Positions 53,293-60,642 of a stretch of 64,000 nt of DNA are shown one piece after another. Both the position numbers and the translations under genes were made by a program. The stretch's first letter is position 1, and every line of letters starts with the position of its first letter. The notes beneath the pieces were generated by a model that saw nothing but the letters and a program-made list of their open reading frames with translations, searched no databases and was not told the DNA's origin. Source of the stretch: Selenomonas sp. AE3005. Lineage in GTDB: Bacteria; Bacillota; Negativicutes; Selenomonadales; Selenomonadaceae. Where the stretch lies: the NCBI RefSeq assembly GCF_000686945.1, contig NZ_JMME01000001.1, positions 415,854 through 479,853 of the forward strand, given 5' to 3'.

Positions 53293-54518
53293 CAAAAAAT
53301 TCCTTTCCACAGATTACGCCACCAGCTGAAGATGCTGTCCCAAAAAGAATAGTATTCCACATCTTGGGCTGCCAAAAGGTAAACTGCTCCCTGGCGCTTG
53401 CCATTGTAATAGCAGACCACCTTGCCCACTACATCACCTTTTTTGATGGGAGCCGCAATTTCCTTAGGAAGTTCCAATTTTTTCTCCAGCTTGCCGGTTT
53501 CACCCTGTTTTTCCACAGCCACTAAGGATTCTGCAGCCACCAGTTCCAGTTCATCTTCATTCCCGTCACTGACCTTTACCTTGGTAACAACGTCACCTTT
53601 TTTTACCAGACTCTTAGGCGTAGCGTTTTTGAACCCGTAATCCAGCAGGGCAATGGAATCATTCCACATGTAGACACTATCCAGCACGACGGCAACAAGC
53701 TGCATGCCATCGCGGCGCGCCGCTGATACCAGGCAGCGCCCGGCGGCATCAGTATAACCTGTTTTTACGCCATTGCTGCCCCGATAAAGCCAGAGCATCT
53801 GATTTTCATTACGGAGTTTCTTGGCCGGGTCTTTTACCCAGTCATAGATTACTTCCTGCTGACTGACAATTTTTTCAAAATTCGGCAGGCTGTAGCCATA
53901 TGCCGCAATTTTGGCCAGGTCATGCGCCGTGGTGTAATGCTGTTCATGCGGCAGGCCATTGGGATTGACAAAATGCGTATCATTGGCACCTATGGCCGCC
54001 GCTTTTTCATTCATCATTTCCACAAAGGCCGCTTCACTGCCAGCGATATGCTCCGCCACCGCAATGGTCGCGTCATTGCCGGAATGCATCATCATACCGG
54101 TCAAAAGCTCACCCAGGGGAATTTTATCGCCCTTTACGAGCCACAATGTGGAACCTTCCATACCTTCGGCATTTTTGCTCACCGTTACCACATCATCAAG
54201 ATTGCCTTTCTCCAAAGCGACAATCAAGGTCATCATTTTCGTGGTACTGGCCGGATACCGCCGGGTATCACTATCCCGTTCATACAGCAGCTGACCGGTC
54301 ACCGTATCCATAACCACAGCAGAACGCGCTGTCAATTTCTGCAGGGGGTCACTGGGACTTATAACCAGTCCCGGTATATTGGGTAATTCCGGCTGGACAT
54401 ACACCTTGTCCTGCACCTGGGCAGATACCGGCATAGCCTGCGGCACATTTATCATCATAAAACCGGCAGCGCCTAACATCAGCGCCGCCAAACCTTTACC
54501 AGTGATGGCTCGTTTCAA
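53292..54518 (-). CDS. dacA: D-alanyl-D-alanine carboxypeptidase (PBP5 type)
   Basis: Trims the terminal D-Ala of peptidoglycan stem peptides in the periplasm. The active-site motifs STTK (in YPASTTKMM), SGN (in MHSGNDATI) and KTG (in GVKTGYTDAAG) are in order, followed by a C-terminal PBP5-like beta domain and an aromatic amphipathic tail (SFWDSIFSWWRNLWKG) for membrane association. The likely start is TTG at 54518, 9 nt after GGAG, giving the signal peptide KRAITGKGLAALMLGAAGF; another TTG at 54533 overlaps the ribosome binding site. Confidence 0.94.
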   Translation of the reverse strand: MKRAITGKGLAALMLGAAGFMMINVPQAMPVSAQVQDKVYVQPELPNIPGLVISPSDPLQKLTARSAVVMDTVTGQLLYERDSDTRRYPASTTKMMTLIVALEKGNLDDVVTVSKNAEGMEGSTLWLVKGDKIPLGELLTGMMMHSGNDATIAVAEHIAGSEAAFVEMMNEKAAAIGANDTHFVNPNGLPHEQHYTTAHDLAKIAAYGYSLPNFEKIVSQQEVIYDWVKDPAKKLRNENQMLWLYRGSNGVKTGYTDAAGRCLVSAARRDGMQLVAVVLDSVYMWNDSIALLDYGFKNATPKSLVKKGDVVTKVKVSDGNEDELELVAAESLVAVEKQGETGKLEKKLELPKEIAAPIKKGDVVGKVVCYYNGKRQGAVYLLAAQDVEYYSFWDSIFSWWRNLWKGIF

Positions 54519-54533
54519 ACAAAAACACTCCAA

Positions 54534-54766
54534 TAATAGTTGAATAAATTTGATACAAACACACTTTTCCCTTTTGAAACACCTAAAAGCGGCAAAAATA
54601 GTGTATTCGTGTGCGAGTACCGAGGAGCCTTGCTACGACTATGTTCCGAGCACTTTGTGATACGCCTCTGGGCAATACTGCCGAGCGTACCTTATCCAGT
54701 TACAACCTCTACGAACTCACATAATAAACATTCTACCATAAAATAAGAAAGGAATACAAGAAAATT
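54534..54766. other. Intergenic stretch upstream of dacA
   Basis: A/T-rich flanks surround a more GC-rich segment (about 54590-54715). Short open frames cross it on both strands, without ribosome binding sites or recognisable domains. The segment may be a dispersed repeat or gene relic. No clear dacA promoter with good boxes was found. Confidence 0.4.
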
Positions 54767-54788
54767 GGCACGGGACTTTGCCCGTGCC
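54767..54788 (-). terminator. Hairpin terminator
   Basis: GGCACGGG (54767-54774) with CCCGTGCC (54781-54788), followed on the minus strand by AATTTTCTTG. A related hairpin occurs at 58017-58037. Confidence 0.7.
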
Positions 54789-54794
54789 GACGCT

Positions 54795-54911
54795 TATCTT
54801 CAGCGAATGCCTGTAGCATCTGGACAGGAGTTCGGACTCACCATCACTGCCCCCATGCCATACTGGTCCTACTGTATGAATTACATAGTCACATGGCAAT
54901 CTATATGCCTT
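54795..54911 (-). pseudogene. Macrodomain gene fragment (39 codons)
   Basis: In frame, the minus strand encodes a piece ending SRCYRHSLKI that includes YVIHTVGPVWHGGSDGESEL. It aligns clearly to residues about 65-103 of the intact macrodomain protein at 56682 (FVIHTVGPVWQDGKHGEREL). The rest of that gene is missing. The fragment overlaps the 3' end of the YqfO-DUF1653 gene in another frame, indicating a deletion junction. Confidence 0.8.
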
Positions 54912-55527
54912 GGTGATTTTTCTCAAACCGATACTTCTGCCCTGCCTGCGGGTATTTCTCGTGGTCAACCTCGCTCATGAACATATCCAGCGGCCGACAG
55001 TATATAGCATAACTGCCATAAAGTGCCTGATACACGCAGTAAATCTCCTGCGACTCTGTGTGCATGACAGGACACGCCACGACTTTATACTCTTTTCCCT
55101 TGAAGTGATGCCACACTTCTCCACTTTGCGGTATTGCCCTGCAATACTTGGCACAGAGCAATCGCCGCTGCTCCTGAATTTCTTTTGTTTCTTCCATCAA
55201 CGCTTCCTCCCCAGGCGCACACAGTGGGATGACATTTATGACTGGCTCTTCATAGGGATGGACAGTTCTTATAGCCCGTAAGGTGCTAGTCAGCTTATCG
55301 CTGCTGACATTGACCTCAACCTTGAGTTCCTCTGCCTCACTCACTGTGCCTTCAGTTCCATTATACGGACTGGCTCCCCGAAGCGGTCTCCATGTACCCT
55401 TGACACGAGAGTAAGACAAGCAACTATCGTAATTGCCAATATGCCCGGCACCAACTAATTGCAACGCACTTTGCAACATAGAAAAATGTGATTCTGGTAT
55501 GTATATTTCCAGTTTAAGCCAATCCAT
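54901..55527 (-). CDS. YqfO-like (NIF3 insert-type) domain fused to DUF1653
   Basis: 208 residues. Residues 1-105 match the CutA/PII-like insert domain of NIF3/YqfO proteins (LEIYIPESHFSMLQSAL, GAGHIGNYDSC, VHPYEEPVINVIPL). Residues about 138-200 match DUF1653 (GEVWHHFKGKEYKVVACPVM, VYQALYGSYAIYCRP). Neither half has a firm biochemical role. ATG follows AGGAA and overlaps the chimeric frame upstream by 14 bp. Its last codons run straight into a macrodomain fragment, so the native C-terminus may be altered. Confidence 0.82.
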   Translation of the reverse strand: MDWLKLEIYIPESHFSMLQSALQLVGAGHIGNYDSCLSYSRVKGTWRPLRGASPYNGTEGTVSEAEELKVEVNVSSDKLTSTLRAIRTVHPYEEPVINVIPLCAPGEEALMEETKEIQEQRRLLCAKYCRAIPQSGEVWHHFKGKEYKVVACPVMHTESQEIYCVYQALYGSYAIYCRPLDMFMSEVDHEKYPQAGQKYRFEKNHQGI

Positions 55528-55912
55528 CGCTATTCCTCGCTATCTCCAACATACGAGCCAGCCCACTTGCAAACTTCTCATTATCTGCCCCGGTGCGTTT
55601 GGCCGGGCCTTTCAGATGCACCTTCTTTTTTGACCGTCTGGCTTTTTTCGCCATATGACGCTCCATCAGCAGGCGGTCGATGTTTTCAGCAGTATACTGC
55701 CAGCCGTTCTGATGTATGGCATAAGCTCTCTTTCCCAAAGCCATCGCCGCCACGCCGTAGTCCTGAGTTACTACGACGCCATACCTCTCCAGCGTCTTCA
55801 GTCTGTGCACCTGCTCGGCAAAGAGGCACAGCTGATCCTGCACGATATAACCATTATACACCACCGAAAAGTCGTTCTCCACCAAATATAGCACAAAAAG
55901 GCTGCCCAGCAT
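55514..55912 (-). pseudogene. Chimeric frame: leader + AAA-ATPase fragment + C-terminal half of YaiI/UPF0178
   Basis: The 132-codon frame is a patchwork. Residues 1-22 repeat the non-coding leader of the ATPase gene at 58929. Residues 23-46 (VQDQLCLFAEQVHRLKTLER) repeat its interior. From residue 47 (55774 downward) it becomes the C-terminal half of a YaiI/YqxD (UPF0178) protein (VTQDYGVAAMALGKRAYAIH, then NIDRLLMERH, KGPAKRTGAD). Two internal deletions in a duplicated ATPase-yaiI block explain it. It may still be translated but is unlikely to be functional. Confidence 0.8.
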
Positions 55913-55926
55913 ATTGCCAGACAGCC
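55900..55926 (-). terminator. Hairpin terminator after the vWA gene
   Basis: On the minus strand GGCTGTCTGGCA pairs with TGCTGGGCAGCC, followed by TTTTTGTG. A duplicate with pairing-preserving differences is at 59528-59554. Confidence 0.75.
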
Positions 55927-55943
55927 AACCATATCCCTAAATT

Positions 55944-56603
55944 TTAAATTCCTCTGCCACCACGCCGCTTTACATCTTCATCAATCCTACGTTTCCAGCA
56001 AGGCATCAGTGGCTCCGAACAGTTGCGCACATGATGAATAGCCGCACCCAGGACTTCATAATTAAGTGCTGTCCCCTCCTCATCGCACTGATAGGTGACA
56101 GCCCGGTCAGCATGGATGCCAATATGTCCTGCGGCCTCTATTGCATCCATATTTGCTCCCAGAAACAGAAACTCCCAGCCGTACCTCTCCTTCTGACGCT
56201 CCACCATTTTCTTGACCTTACTGTGAGTATACCTGCGACTGGCATTCTCCATGCCATCTGTGGTGATGATGAATAGTGTTTTCTCCGGTCGGTCCTCATC
56301 ACGAGCATACTTGTGGATATTACCGATATGATGGATAGCACCACCTACGGCATCAAGGAGAGCTGTACAGCCACGGACGAAGTAAGTATCCTCAGTCATC
56401 TTCTCCACCTTGTCCATCGGCACCCTGTCATGGATTACCTCACAGGTGTCATCAAACAATACTGTGGAGACAATAACTTCTCCCGGCTCCTTACTCTGCT
56501 TCTTGATGAGCGAGTTGAAACCACCTATGGTATCAGACTCCAAGCCGCTCATAGAGCCACTCCTGTCCAAAATAAATACGATTTCTGTTAAACCTTTCTT
56601 CAT
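55944..56603 (-). CDS. von Willebrand factor A (vWA) domain protein, TerY-like
   Basis: 219 residues forming one vWA domain: the MIDAS motif DRSGSMSG (Asp13, Ser15, Ser17), a Thr at CTALLDAVGG and FIITTDGMENAS for the second metal-site loop. It resembles TerY-type proteins found with tellurium-resistance, phosphatase or macrodomain genes. No signal peptide, so cytosolic; likely a metal-dependent protein-binding module. It lies 78 bp after the macrodomain gene, separated by a recurring hairpin motif. Confidence 0.88.
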   Translation of the reverse strand: MKKGLTEIVFILDRSGSMSGLESDTIGGFNSLIKKQSKEPGEVIVSTVLFDDTCEVIHDRVPMDKVEKMTEDTYFVRGCTALLDAVGGAIHHIGNIHKYARDEDRPEKTLFIITTDGMENASRRYTHSKVKKMVERQKERYGWEFLFLGANMDAIEAAGHIGIHADRAVTYQCDEEGTALNYEVLGAAIHHVRNCSEPLMPCWKRRIDEDVKRRGGRGI

Positions 56604-56660
56604 TGAAAACGCCCCCTTATCTTTGATAGCTTTATTCTACCGAAGATAAGGAGACGTTAG

Positions 56661-56677
56661 GTCGCCTGCCATGCGAC
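56661..56677 (-). repeat. Recurring spacer hairpin, copy 1 (macro to vWA)
   Basis: GTCGC-GCGAC inverted repeat (minus strand GTCGCATGGCAGGCGAC) starting 4 bp after the macro stop codon. Related copies are at 60623-60639 (same position after the deleted macro gene) and, degenerate, at 59610-59626. Confidence 0.65.
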
Positions 56678-56681
56678 AATT

Positions 56682-57713
56682 TCAGCAACCCAAAAGTGGC
56701 TGCTGGAAGGCAAACAGAGTTTCATTTATGGTAAAGATGTCGTACTCCTTCCGCTGAATGAAATATTCTATAATTATATCTGCCTTACTGCTACGAGATA
56801 GAGCATAGCCTGCCCGTCCGATAAAATCCTTGGTTTCATCCAAATTCAGTTCCAAAGCCACCGCAAAGGCCAAAGCTGTTGCCTTGCTTGGCTTGTAAGC
56901 AGGATTGTTGCGGATTTTCGAGAATAGCTTGCGATCAACATTTGCCCGCTTATATACTTCTGGGTCTGTCTTGCCTTTGGCATCGATAAGCCGCAGAAGT
57001 GCCTCTGAGAAGGTATCATCCACTTCAGCCAACAAATCCTCTAGGGAGCGTTTTTTCTGCGGCTTTAGAAATTTTGGAATGTCTGATACTTCACCAGCAC
57101 AAGTTTCATCACCTAAACAAGTTGGTACTTCCGTGAATCTGTGCCTATCACGGTAATCATCCCGATATTCCTCTTCCAGCAGTTCCTCGACATATCTCGT
57201 ATCCAAATAGCTTTGTACATCCTCAAACAGGCTGCTGGAAATTTTGAACGCCTTATGGTCAAACACCACAAGGTAGACATCTATCTCATGGTCGAGTAAG
57301 AAGTCACGTATAGCCTGGGTTGCCACAGCTATAGCTATCTCCGCCGGGCATCCAAATATCCCTGCCGAGATAAGTGGGAAAGCTATCGAGGCGCATTCGT
57401 TGTCAGCTGCCAGCTGTAGGGAATTTGCATAGCAACTGGCCAGCAACTCACGCTCGCCATGCTTGCCATCCTGCCAAACTGGGCCTACCGTGTGGATAAC
57501 AAACTTAGCGTGAAGTCCATAGGCCGGTGTAATCACCGCCATGCCTGTATTTATAGCACCGATTTTCTTCCGTGCTGCCAGCAGCTCTGCGCCTGCCGCC
57601 TTGTGTATTGCCCGGTCAACGCCTCCACCTACTATAGGTTTTGGGTTCGCCGTATTGACGATGGCATCGACTTGCATTTTCGTTATATCGTTGCGTACAA
57701 TTTCTAATGGCAT
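56682..57713 (-). CDS. Macrodomain (ADP-ribose-binding) protein with C-terminal HTH-like domain
   Basis: 343 residues. Residues 1-170 are a macrodomain: VDAIVNTANPKPIVGGGVDR with the conserved Asn, VIHTVGPVW, and FPLISAGIFGCP. Such domains bind or hydrolyse ADP-ribose or O-acetyl-ADP-ribose. An acidic linker follows; residues about 230-343 are helical, with KRANVDRKLFSKIRNN and KATALAFAVALELNLDETKDFI, an HTH-like module often attached to macrodomains in Firmicutes. ATG follows GGGGA. It is the intact member of three macro-derived sequences here. Hydrolase activity is not proven. Confidence 0.9.
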   Translation of the reverse strand: MPLEIVRNDITKMQVDAIVNTANPKPIVGGGVDRAIHKAAGAELLAARKKIGAINTGMAVITPAYGLHAKFVIHTVGPVWQDGKHGERELLASCYANSLQLAADNECASIAFPLISAGIFGCPAEIAIAVATQAIRDFLLDHEIDVYLVVFDHKAFKISSSLFEDVQSYLDTRYVEELLEEEYRDDYRDRHRFTEVPTCLGDETCAGEVSDIPKFLKPQKKRSLEDLLAEVDDTFSEALLRLIDAKGKTDPEVYKRANVDRKLFSKIRNNPAYKPSKATALAFAVALELNLDETKDFIGRAGYALSRSSKADIIIEYFIQRKEYDIFTINETLFAFQQPLLGC

Positions 57714-57738
57714 TTAATCCCCTCTCCCCATTACCGAA

Positions 57739-57813
57739 TCATTCCAGATATGCTTTGAACGGCCATACAGTGCGCAAATCAGTTATTTCTTCAAGTCTGC
57801 TTAATTTCACCAT
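57739..57813 (-). pseudogene. 24-codon remnant resembling the N-terminus of a DUF4268-type protein
   Basis: An ATG after GAAGGGAAAG opens a 24-residue frame starting MVKLSRLEEITDLRTVWP, close to the N-terminus common in DUF4268/nuclease-like proteins, and stops 25 bp before the macro gene. The remainder of such a gene is absent, so it is read as a relic. Confidence 0.45.
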
Positions 57814-57880
57814 TACTTTCCCTTCTTTACTAGTCTTGAAACAAAGTCGCGTGCTTTATTTTAACGGCTCCATTTAGCTA

Positions 57881-57970
57881 TTACGCTTGCTTTTTTATCG
57901 TATGTGCTAATTCGCCGTAAAAATAGCGTATTCCTTCATTTGTATCTCGAAAATGACGGTGGCACAAATG
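57881..57970 (-). pseudogene. Unrecognised 29-codon protein-like fragment
   Basis: An open frame ending FYGELAHTIKKQA before a stop looks protein-like in composition but has no start or recognised domain. It is probably the tail of a deleted gene in the gap between the macro and queT genes. Confidence 0.3.
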
Positions 57971-58016
57971 TGACTAAATATAAGGTGTATTTCTTTATAG
58001 GTGTTAGGAAACAATT

Positions 58017-58037
58017 GGCACGTGACTAGCCCGTGCC
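58017..58037. terminator. Orphan hairpin related to 54767-54788
   Basis: GGCACG (58017-58022) with CGTGCC (58032-58037); on the minus strand it is followed by AATTGTTTCC as at 54767. No intact gene ends here, so it seems to be left from a deleted unit. Confidence 0.5.
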
Positions 58038-58114
58038 CTCTACCCTTATATGAATTTCCGTCCGCTTGTTGAGGCTGGTGCCGGAAATGAAACTGTCAGC
58101 ATACACATCTTTAC

Positions 58115-58143
58115 ATGACAGATTGTTCCTAGCGTTGTAAAAT
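58115..58143 (+). promoter_or_regulatory. Predicted promoter of queT
   Basis: -35 ATGACA (58115-58120), 17-nt spacer, -10 TAAAAT (58138-58143), leaving only about 25 nt of leader, too short for a preQ1 riboswitch. Confidence 0.6.
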
Positions 58144-58174
58144 ATACTTATTCTAATCTTTGGGAGGTATCACT

Positions 58175-58651
58175 TTGACTGCATCGAAAAAAGCTGCAAT
58201 CGGTGGTCTTATTGCAGCTTTGTATATTATTTTGACCTATCTAGCTGAGATTATGGGTATGGCTTCTGGGGCCATTCAAGTGCGATTTTCTGAAGCATTG
58301 ACTCTTTTGCCCTGCTTAACGCCTGCGGCAATTCCCGGTCTTACCGTTGGCTGTCTGCTGGCTAATCTGCTGACTGGCTGTGCGCCTTGGGACGTAGTGT
58401 TTGGTTCATTTGCCACCCTGCTCGGAGCCTTTGGCACATATGCCCTAAGGCATAAGCCATGGCTTTCATGGCTTGCTCCCGTTATCAGCAATACAATAAT
58501 TGTCCCACCCATAATCATTTTTGTGTATGGCATTGAGGACTTTTGGCCTTTAATCGCATTTCAGATATTTATAGGCGAGACAATAAGCTGTGGTATTCTA
58601 GGCTCCATTGTTTTGCGTTTGGCAAAGAAACATAACATCCTCAATCACTAA
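58175..58651 (+). CDS. queT: QueT-type queuosine-precursor transporter (ECF S component)
   Basis: About 158 residues with four to six membrane segments; AAIGGLIAALYIILTYLAE and the QVRFSEALTLLPCLTPAAIPG motif are typical of QueT S components that import queuosine precursors through an ECF module. TTG at 58175 is 7 nt after GGAGG; the longer TTG start at 58160 would overlap the ribosome binding site. It is the lone plus-strand gene of the island and lies between the two halves of a split YaiI gene. Confidence 0.88.
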   Translation: MTASKKAAIGGLIAALYIILTYLAEIMGMASGAIQVRFSEALTLLPCLTPAAIPGLTVGCLLANLLTGCAPWDVVFGSFATLLGAFGTYALRHKPWLSWLAPVISNTIIVPPIIIFVYGIEDFWPLIAFQIFIGETISCGILGSIVLRLAKKHNILNH

Positions 58652-58715
58652 TTCGTGTTTATCTGATAACACAGTTGATTGACCTGTTTCATGTACTGCA
58701 GGCTAGAATTTATAC

Positions 58716-58919
58716 CTAGATTTCAAACATTACCGTTTCACGAAATATAATAAAGGAGTCACAACGTGCCCCGGCACCAATTACACGCACCTCACTATAA
58801 GCCGAAGTCAAAATATGATTGGTGTCGCAGAGAAGTGTTACAGGCAATTCATATTTTTGGGCCACCTGCTCTGTTATTATTACTACTGGGCAAGCATCTG
58901 CATCAACATATATCCGCAT
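58716..58919 (-). pseudogene. N-terminal half of YaiI/YqxD (UPF0178) protein
   Basis: MRIYVDADACPVV through VRVIGAGAR (52 residues, down to 58764) matches the N-terminus of UPF0178 proteins. Then the frame leaves the family (CDSFIIFRETVMFEI) and stops. The missing C-terminal half occurs at 55514-55774. The start follows GTGAGG, 9 bp after the ATPase gene, showing an ancestral ATPase-yaiI pair. Confidence 0.82.
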
Positions 58920-58928
58920 ATGACGGCC

Positions 58929-59441
58929 TCACTTCATCTTCAAATCCAGCAATACCTTATCTGTTTCCCACGGCGATATGACCGTATAGTCGATACCTGC
59001 CCCTTCTAGAACAGCTTTGATTTCTTTGTCCTTTACCTTGGCCCGTTCCAGATTTGTTTCCTTGCGGCCATCAATACTGATGAACTCATCATTGCGCTGC
59101 AACAGGTATTCCACATTATCAAACTTGGCATGCTCATGCATAACCAGCTGGTCAAACAGTTCATCCGGCGTGTTGTTGTAAATGATGTTAAGCGGCAGGG
59201 GCGAATCGCAGACTGCATACTCCACGCCATACCGCTCCAACGTCTTCAGCCGATGTACCTGCTCAGCAAATAGATACAGCTGATCCTGCACGATGTCCGT
59301 AGCATTCTGATACCAAAGCCACTTAGCGTACTCGCCCACCAGCTCCGTCTTATGTCCCTTACGTTTCAGTTTCGAAAAAATGTCTGCGGCGATAGTGCTT
59401 TTGCCAATGCCTGCACCGCCGTAAAAGTTCAGTACCTTCAA
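58929..59441 (-). CDS. AAA-type P-loop ATPase / nucleotide kinase-like protein
   Basis: 170 residues: Walker A GGAGIGKST at 8-16, a helical middle (VQDQLYLFAEQVHRLKTLER), a Walker B-like CDSPLPL and a C-terminal DREIK-like segment (VKDKEIKAVL). It resembles phage-type AAA kinases of the NadR/polynucleotide-kinase-like group; the substrate is unknown. The start is probably TTG at 59441, 7 nt after AGGAG; the longer frame to 59540 is non-coding leader that is also repeated at 55850-55912. Confidence 0.75.
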   Translation of the reverse strand: MKVLNFYGGAGIGKSTIAADIFSKLKRKGHKTELVGEYAKWLWYQNATDIVQDQLYLFAEQVHRLKTLERYGVEYAVCDSPLPLNIIYNNTPDELFDQLVMHEHAKFDNVEYLLQRNDEFISIDGRKETNLERAKVKDKEIKAVLEGAGIDYTVISPWETDKVLLDLKMK

Positions 59442-59527
59442 CTTAAAACTCCTGTTCGTTCTTAGAATTTTACAATACTCATTATACACCACAGAAGGGC
59501 TGTTCTCTACCAAATATAGAACCAAAA

Positions 59528-59554
59528 GGCCGCCCAGCATATTGCCAGGCAGCC
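59528..59554 (-). terminator. Hairpin terminator after the ADP-ribosylglycohydrolase gene
   Basis: GGCTGCCTGGCA pairs with TGCTGGGCGGCC on the minus strand, followed by TTTTGG. Compared with the copy at 55900-55926 two stem positions differ, and both keep pairing (T-G/T-A and C-G/T-G). Confidence 0.75.
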
Positions 59555-59609
59555 AACCACATACCTAAATATTCAATCTCCATGCCATCTGTATATAAGG
59601 GGACATTTG

Positions 59610-59626
59610 GCCGCCTGTCATGCGAC
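59610..59626 (-). repeat. Recurring spacer hairpin, degenerate copy (ARH to ATPase)
   Basis: Minus strand GTCGCATGACAGGCGGC, about 12 bp after the ADP-ribosylglycohydrolase stop. One stem pair is lost compared with 56661-56677. Confidence 0.5.
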
Positions 59627-59637
59627 ATTTCGAGATG

Positions 59638-60567
59638 TCATGCTTGATGGTTGCTGCGAAGATATTCGTTCATATTGGTAACCATTGTGTGGATTGCCCT
59701 ACGACCGCCATTCTTTGCCTTAATGTACTGCCTCCACCGACGCAGCACATCCTTCAAGGGTTCATCCAAATAGGAATATGTCTTATCCTTTATCCAGTCA
59801 GGAATACCGTAGGCAGCTTCAGCAATGCTGCCGGTGATAGCCGCCAGCGTATCACTGTCACCGCCAAGGGATATGGCATTGCGTATAGCATCCTCGAAGT
59901 CCGTGCTTTCCAAAAAAGCTATTATCGCCTGTGGTACAGTCTCCTGGCAAGTTTCGTTGAACTTATATGTTGGACGTATCTCATTCAGCGTACGGGATAA
60001 GTCGTAGCCGTATTCGTTCTCAATATGTTCTTTAATGAGTCGTTTACATTCTGCCGGATTATCATGGATTGGTTTCTCATAATCTCCGTGATAACCACCA
60101 AAATAATATCGGCACATAAAGATTGCATCCGCAGTCGCCATTGCCCCTTTGATGCCCTCCGGATGGTTATGTGTAACCTCTGCAGACAGACTTGCTCCAG
60201 CCCTGCCATTTGACGGCCACATTCCCGTTCTGGCACAGAAACCGCAATCCATCACCCAGGCACAGGGTGAAACACGCATTGCCGAACCATTGCCAAAGCT
60301 GTTATAAGGCTCACGATTATCCGAAAACAGCCATGCCCCAAATCTGCCGCCATAGCCAGCATCCGGGTACATCCGACCATACTTCTTCATGGCATCAATA
60401 AAATCATCCTTTTCGCCACCATTCATAACGGCTTCAGCTACGGCACAGGTCATAACCGTATCATCCGTGAAGAAGCAGTCATCCCGGAACAGTGGAAAAT
60501 CCTTTGTCTTGATATTGTTCCACTCGTAAACAGAACCTACAATGTCACCAACAATTGCTCCCAGCAT
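59638..60567 (-). CDS. ADP-ribosylglycohydrolase family protein (DraG/ARH-like)
   Basis: 309 residues of the all-helical, Mg-dependent ADP-ribosylglycohydrolase family, which removes ADP-ribose from proteins or other acceptors. N-terminal GAIVGDIVGSVYEW, metal-site FFTDDTVMT (33-41) and the second metal site LGGDSDTLAAITGSIAEA near residue 240 are intact. ATG at 60567 lies 8 nt after AAGGAG; the ATG at 60576 is too close to it. Upstream is a deleted macrodomain gene, so macro and ARH were neighbours. Confidence 0.92.
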   Translation of the reverse strand: MLGAIVGDIVGSVYEWNNIKTKDFPLFRDDCFFTDDTVMTCAVAEAVMNGGEKDDFIDAMKKYGRMYPDAGYGGRFGAWLFSDNREPYNSFGNGSAMRVSPCAWVMDCGFCARTGMWPSNGRAGASLSAEVTHNHPEGIKGAMATADAIFMCRYYFGGYHGDYEKPIHDNPAECKRLIKEHIENEYGYDLSRTLNEIRPTYKFNETCQETVPQAIIAFLESTDFEDAIRNAISLGGDSDTLAAITGSIAEAAYGIPDWIKDKTYSYLDEPLKDVLRRWRQYIKAKNGGRRAIHTMVTNMNEYLRSNHQA

Positions 60568-60622
60568 AGCATTCACTCCTTTCTTTTGTAATTCTATTCT
60601 AGCAAAAGACTATGCTGGTCAG

Positions 60623-60639
60623 GTCGCTTGCCATGCGAC
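60623..60639 (-). repeat. Recurring spacer hairpin, copy 2 (deleted macro to ARH)
   Basis: Minus strand GTCGCATGGCAAGCGAC, 3 bp after the stop of the 43-residue macro remnant; differs from copy 1 at one loop position. Confidence 0.65.
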
Positions 60640-60642
60640 AAA

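Noticed and set aside
54540..54746. 68-codon plus-strand frame in the dacA upstream gap
   Set aside because: No ribosome binding site, no domain, and no supporting signals; kept only as an intergenic note.
58036..58174. preQ1 riboswitch upstream of queT
   Set aside because: The sequence between stop-free leader and start lacks the preQ1-I or preQ1-II core, and the best promoter leaves only about 25 nt of leader.
59442..59540. Upstream in-frame extension of the AAA-type ATPase (33 residues)
   Set aside because: It crosses a terminator hairpin and a TATAAT-like box, while a TTG start with AGGAG at 59441 gives the canonical Walker A distance.
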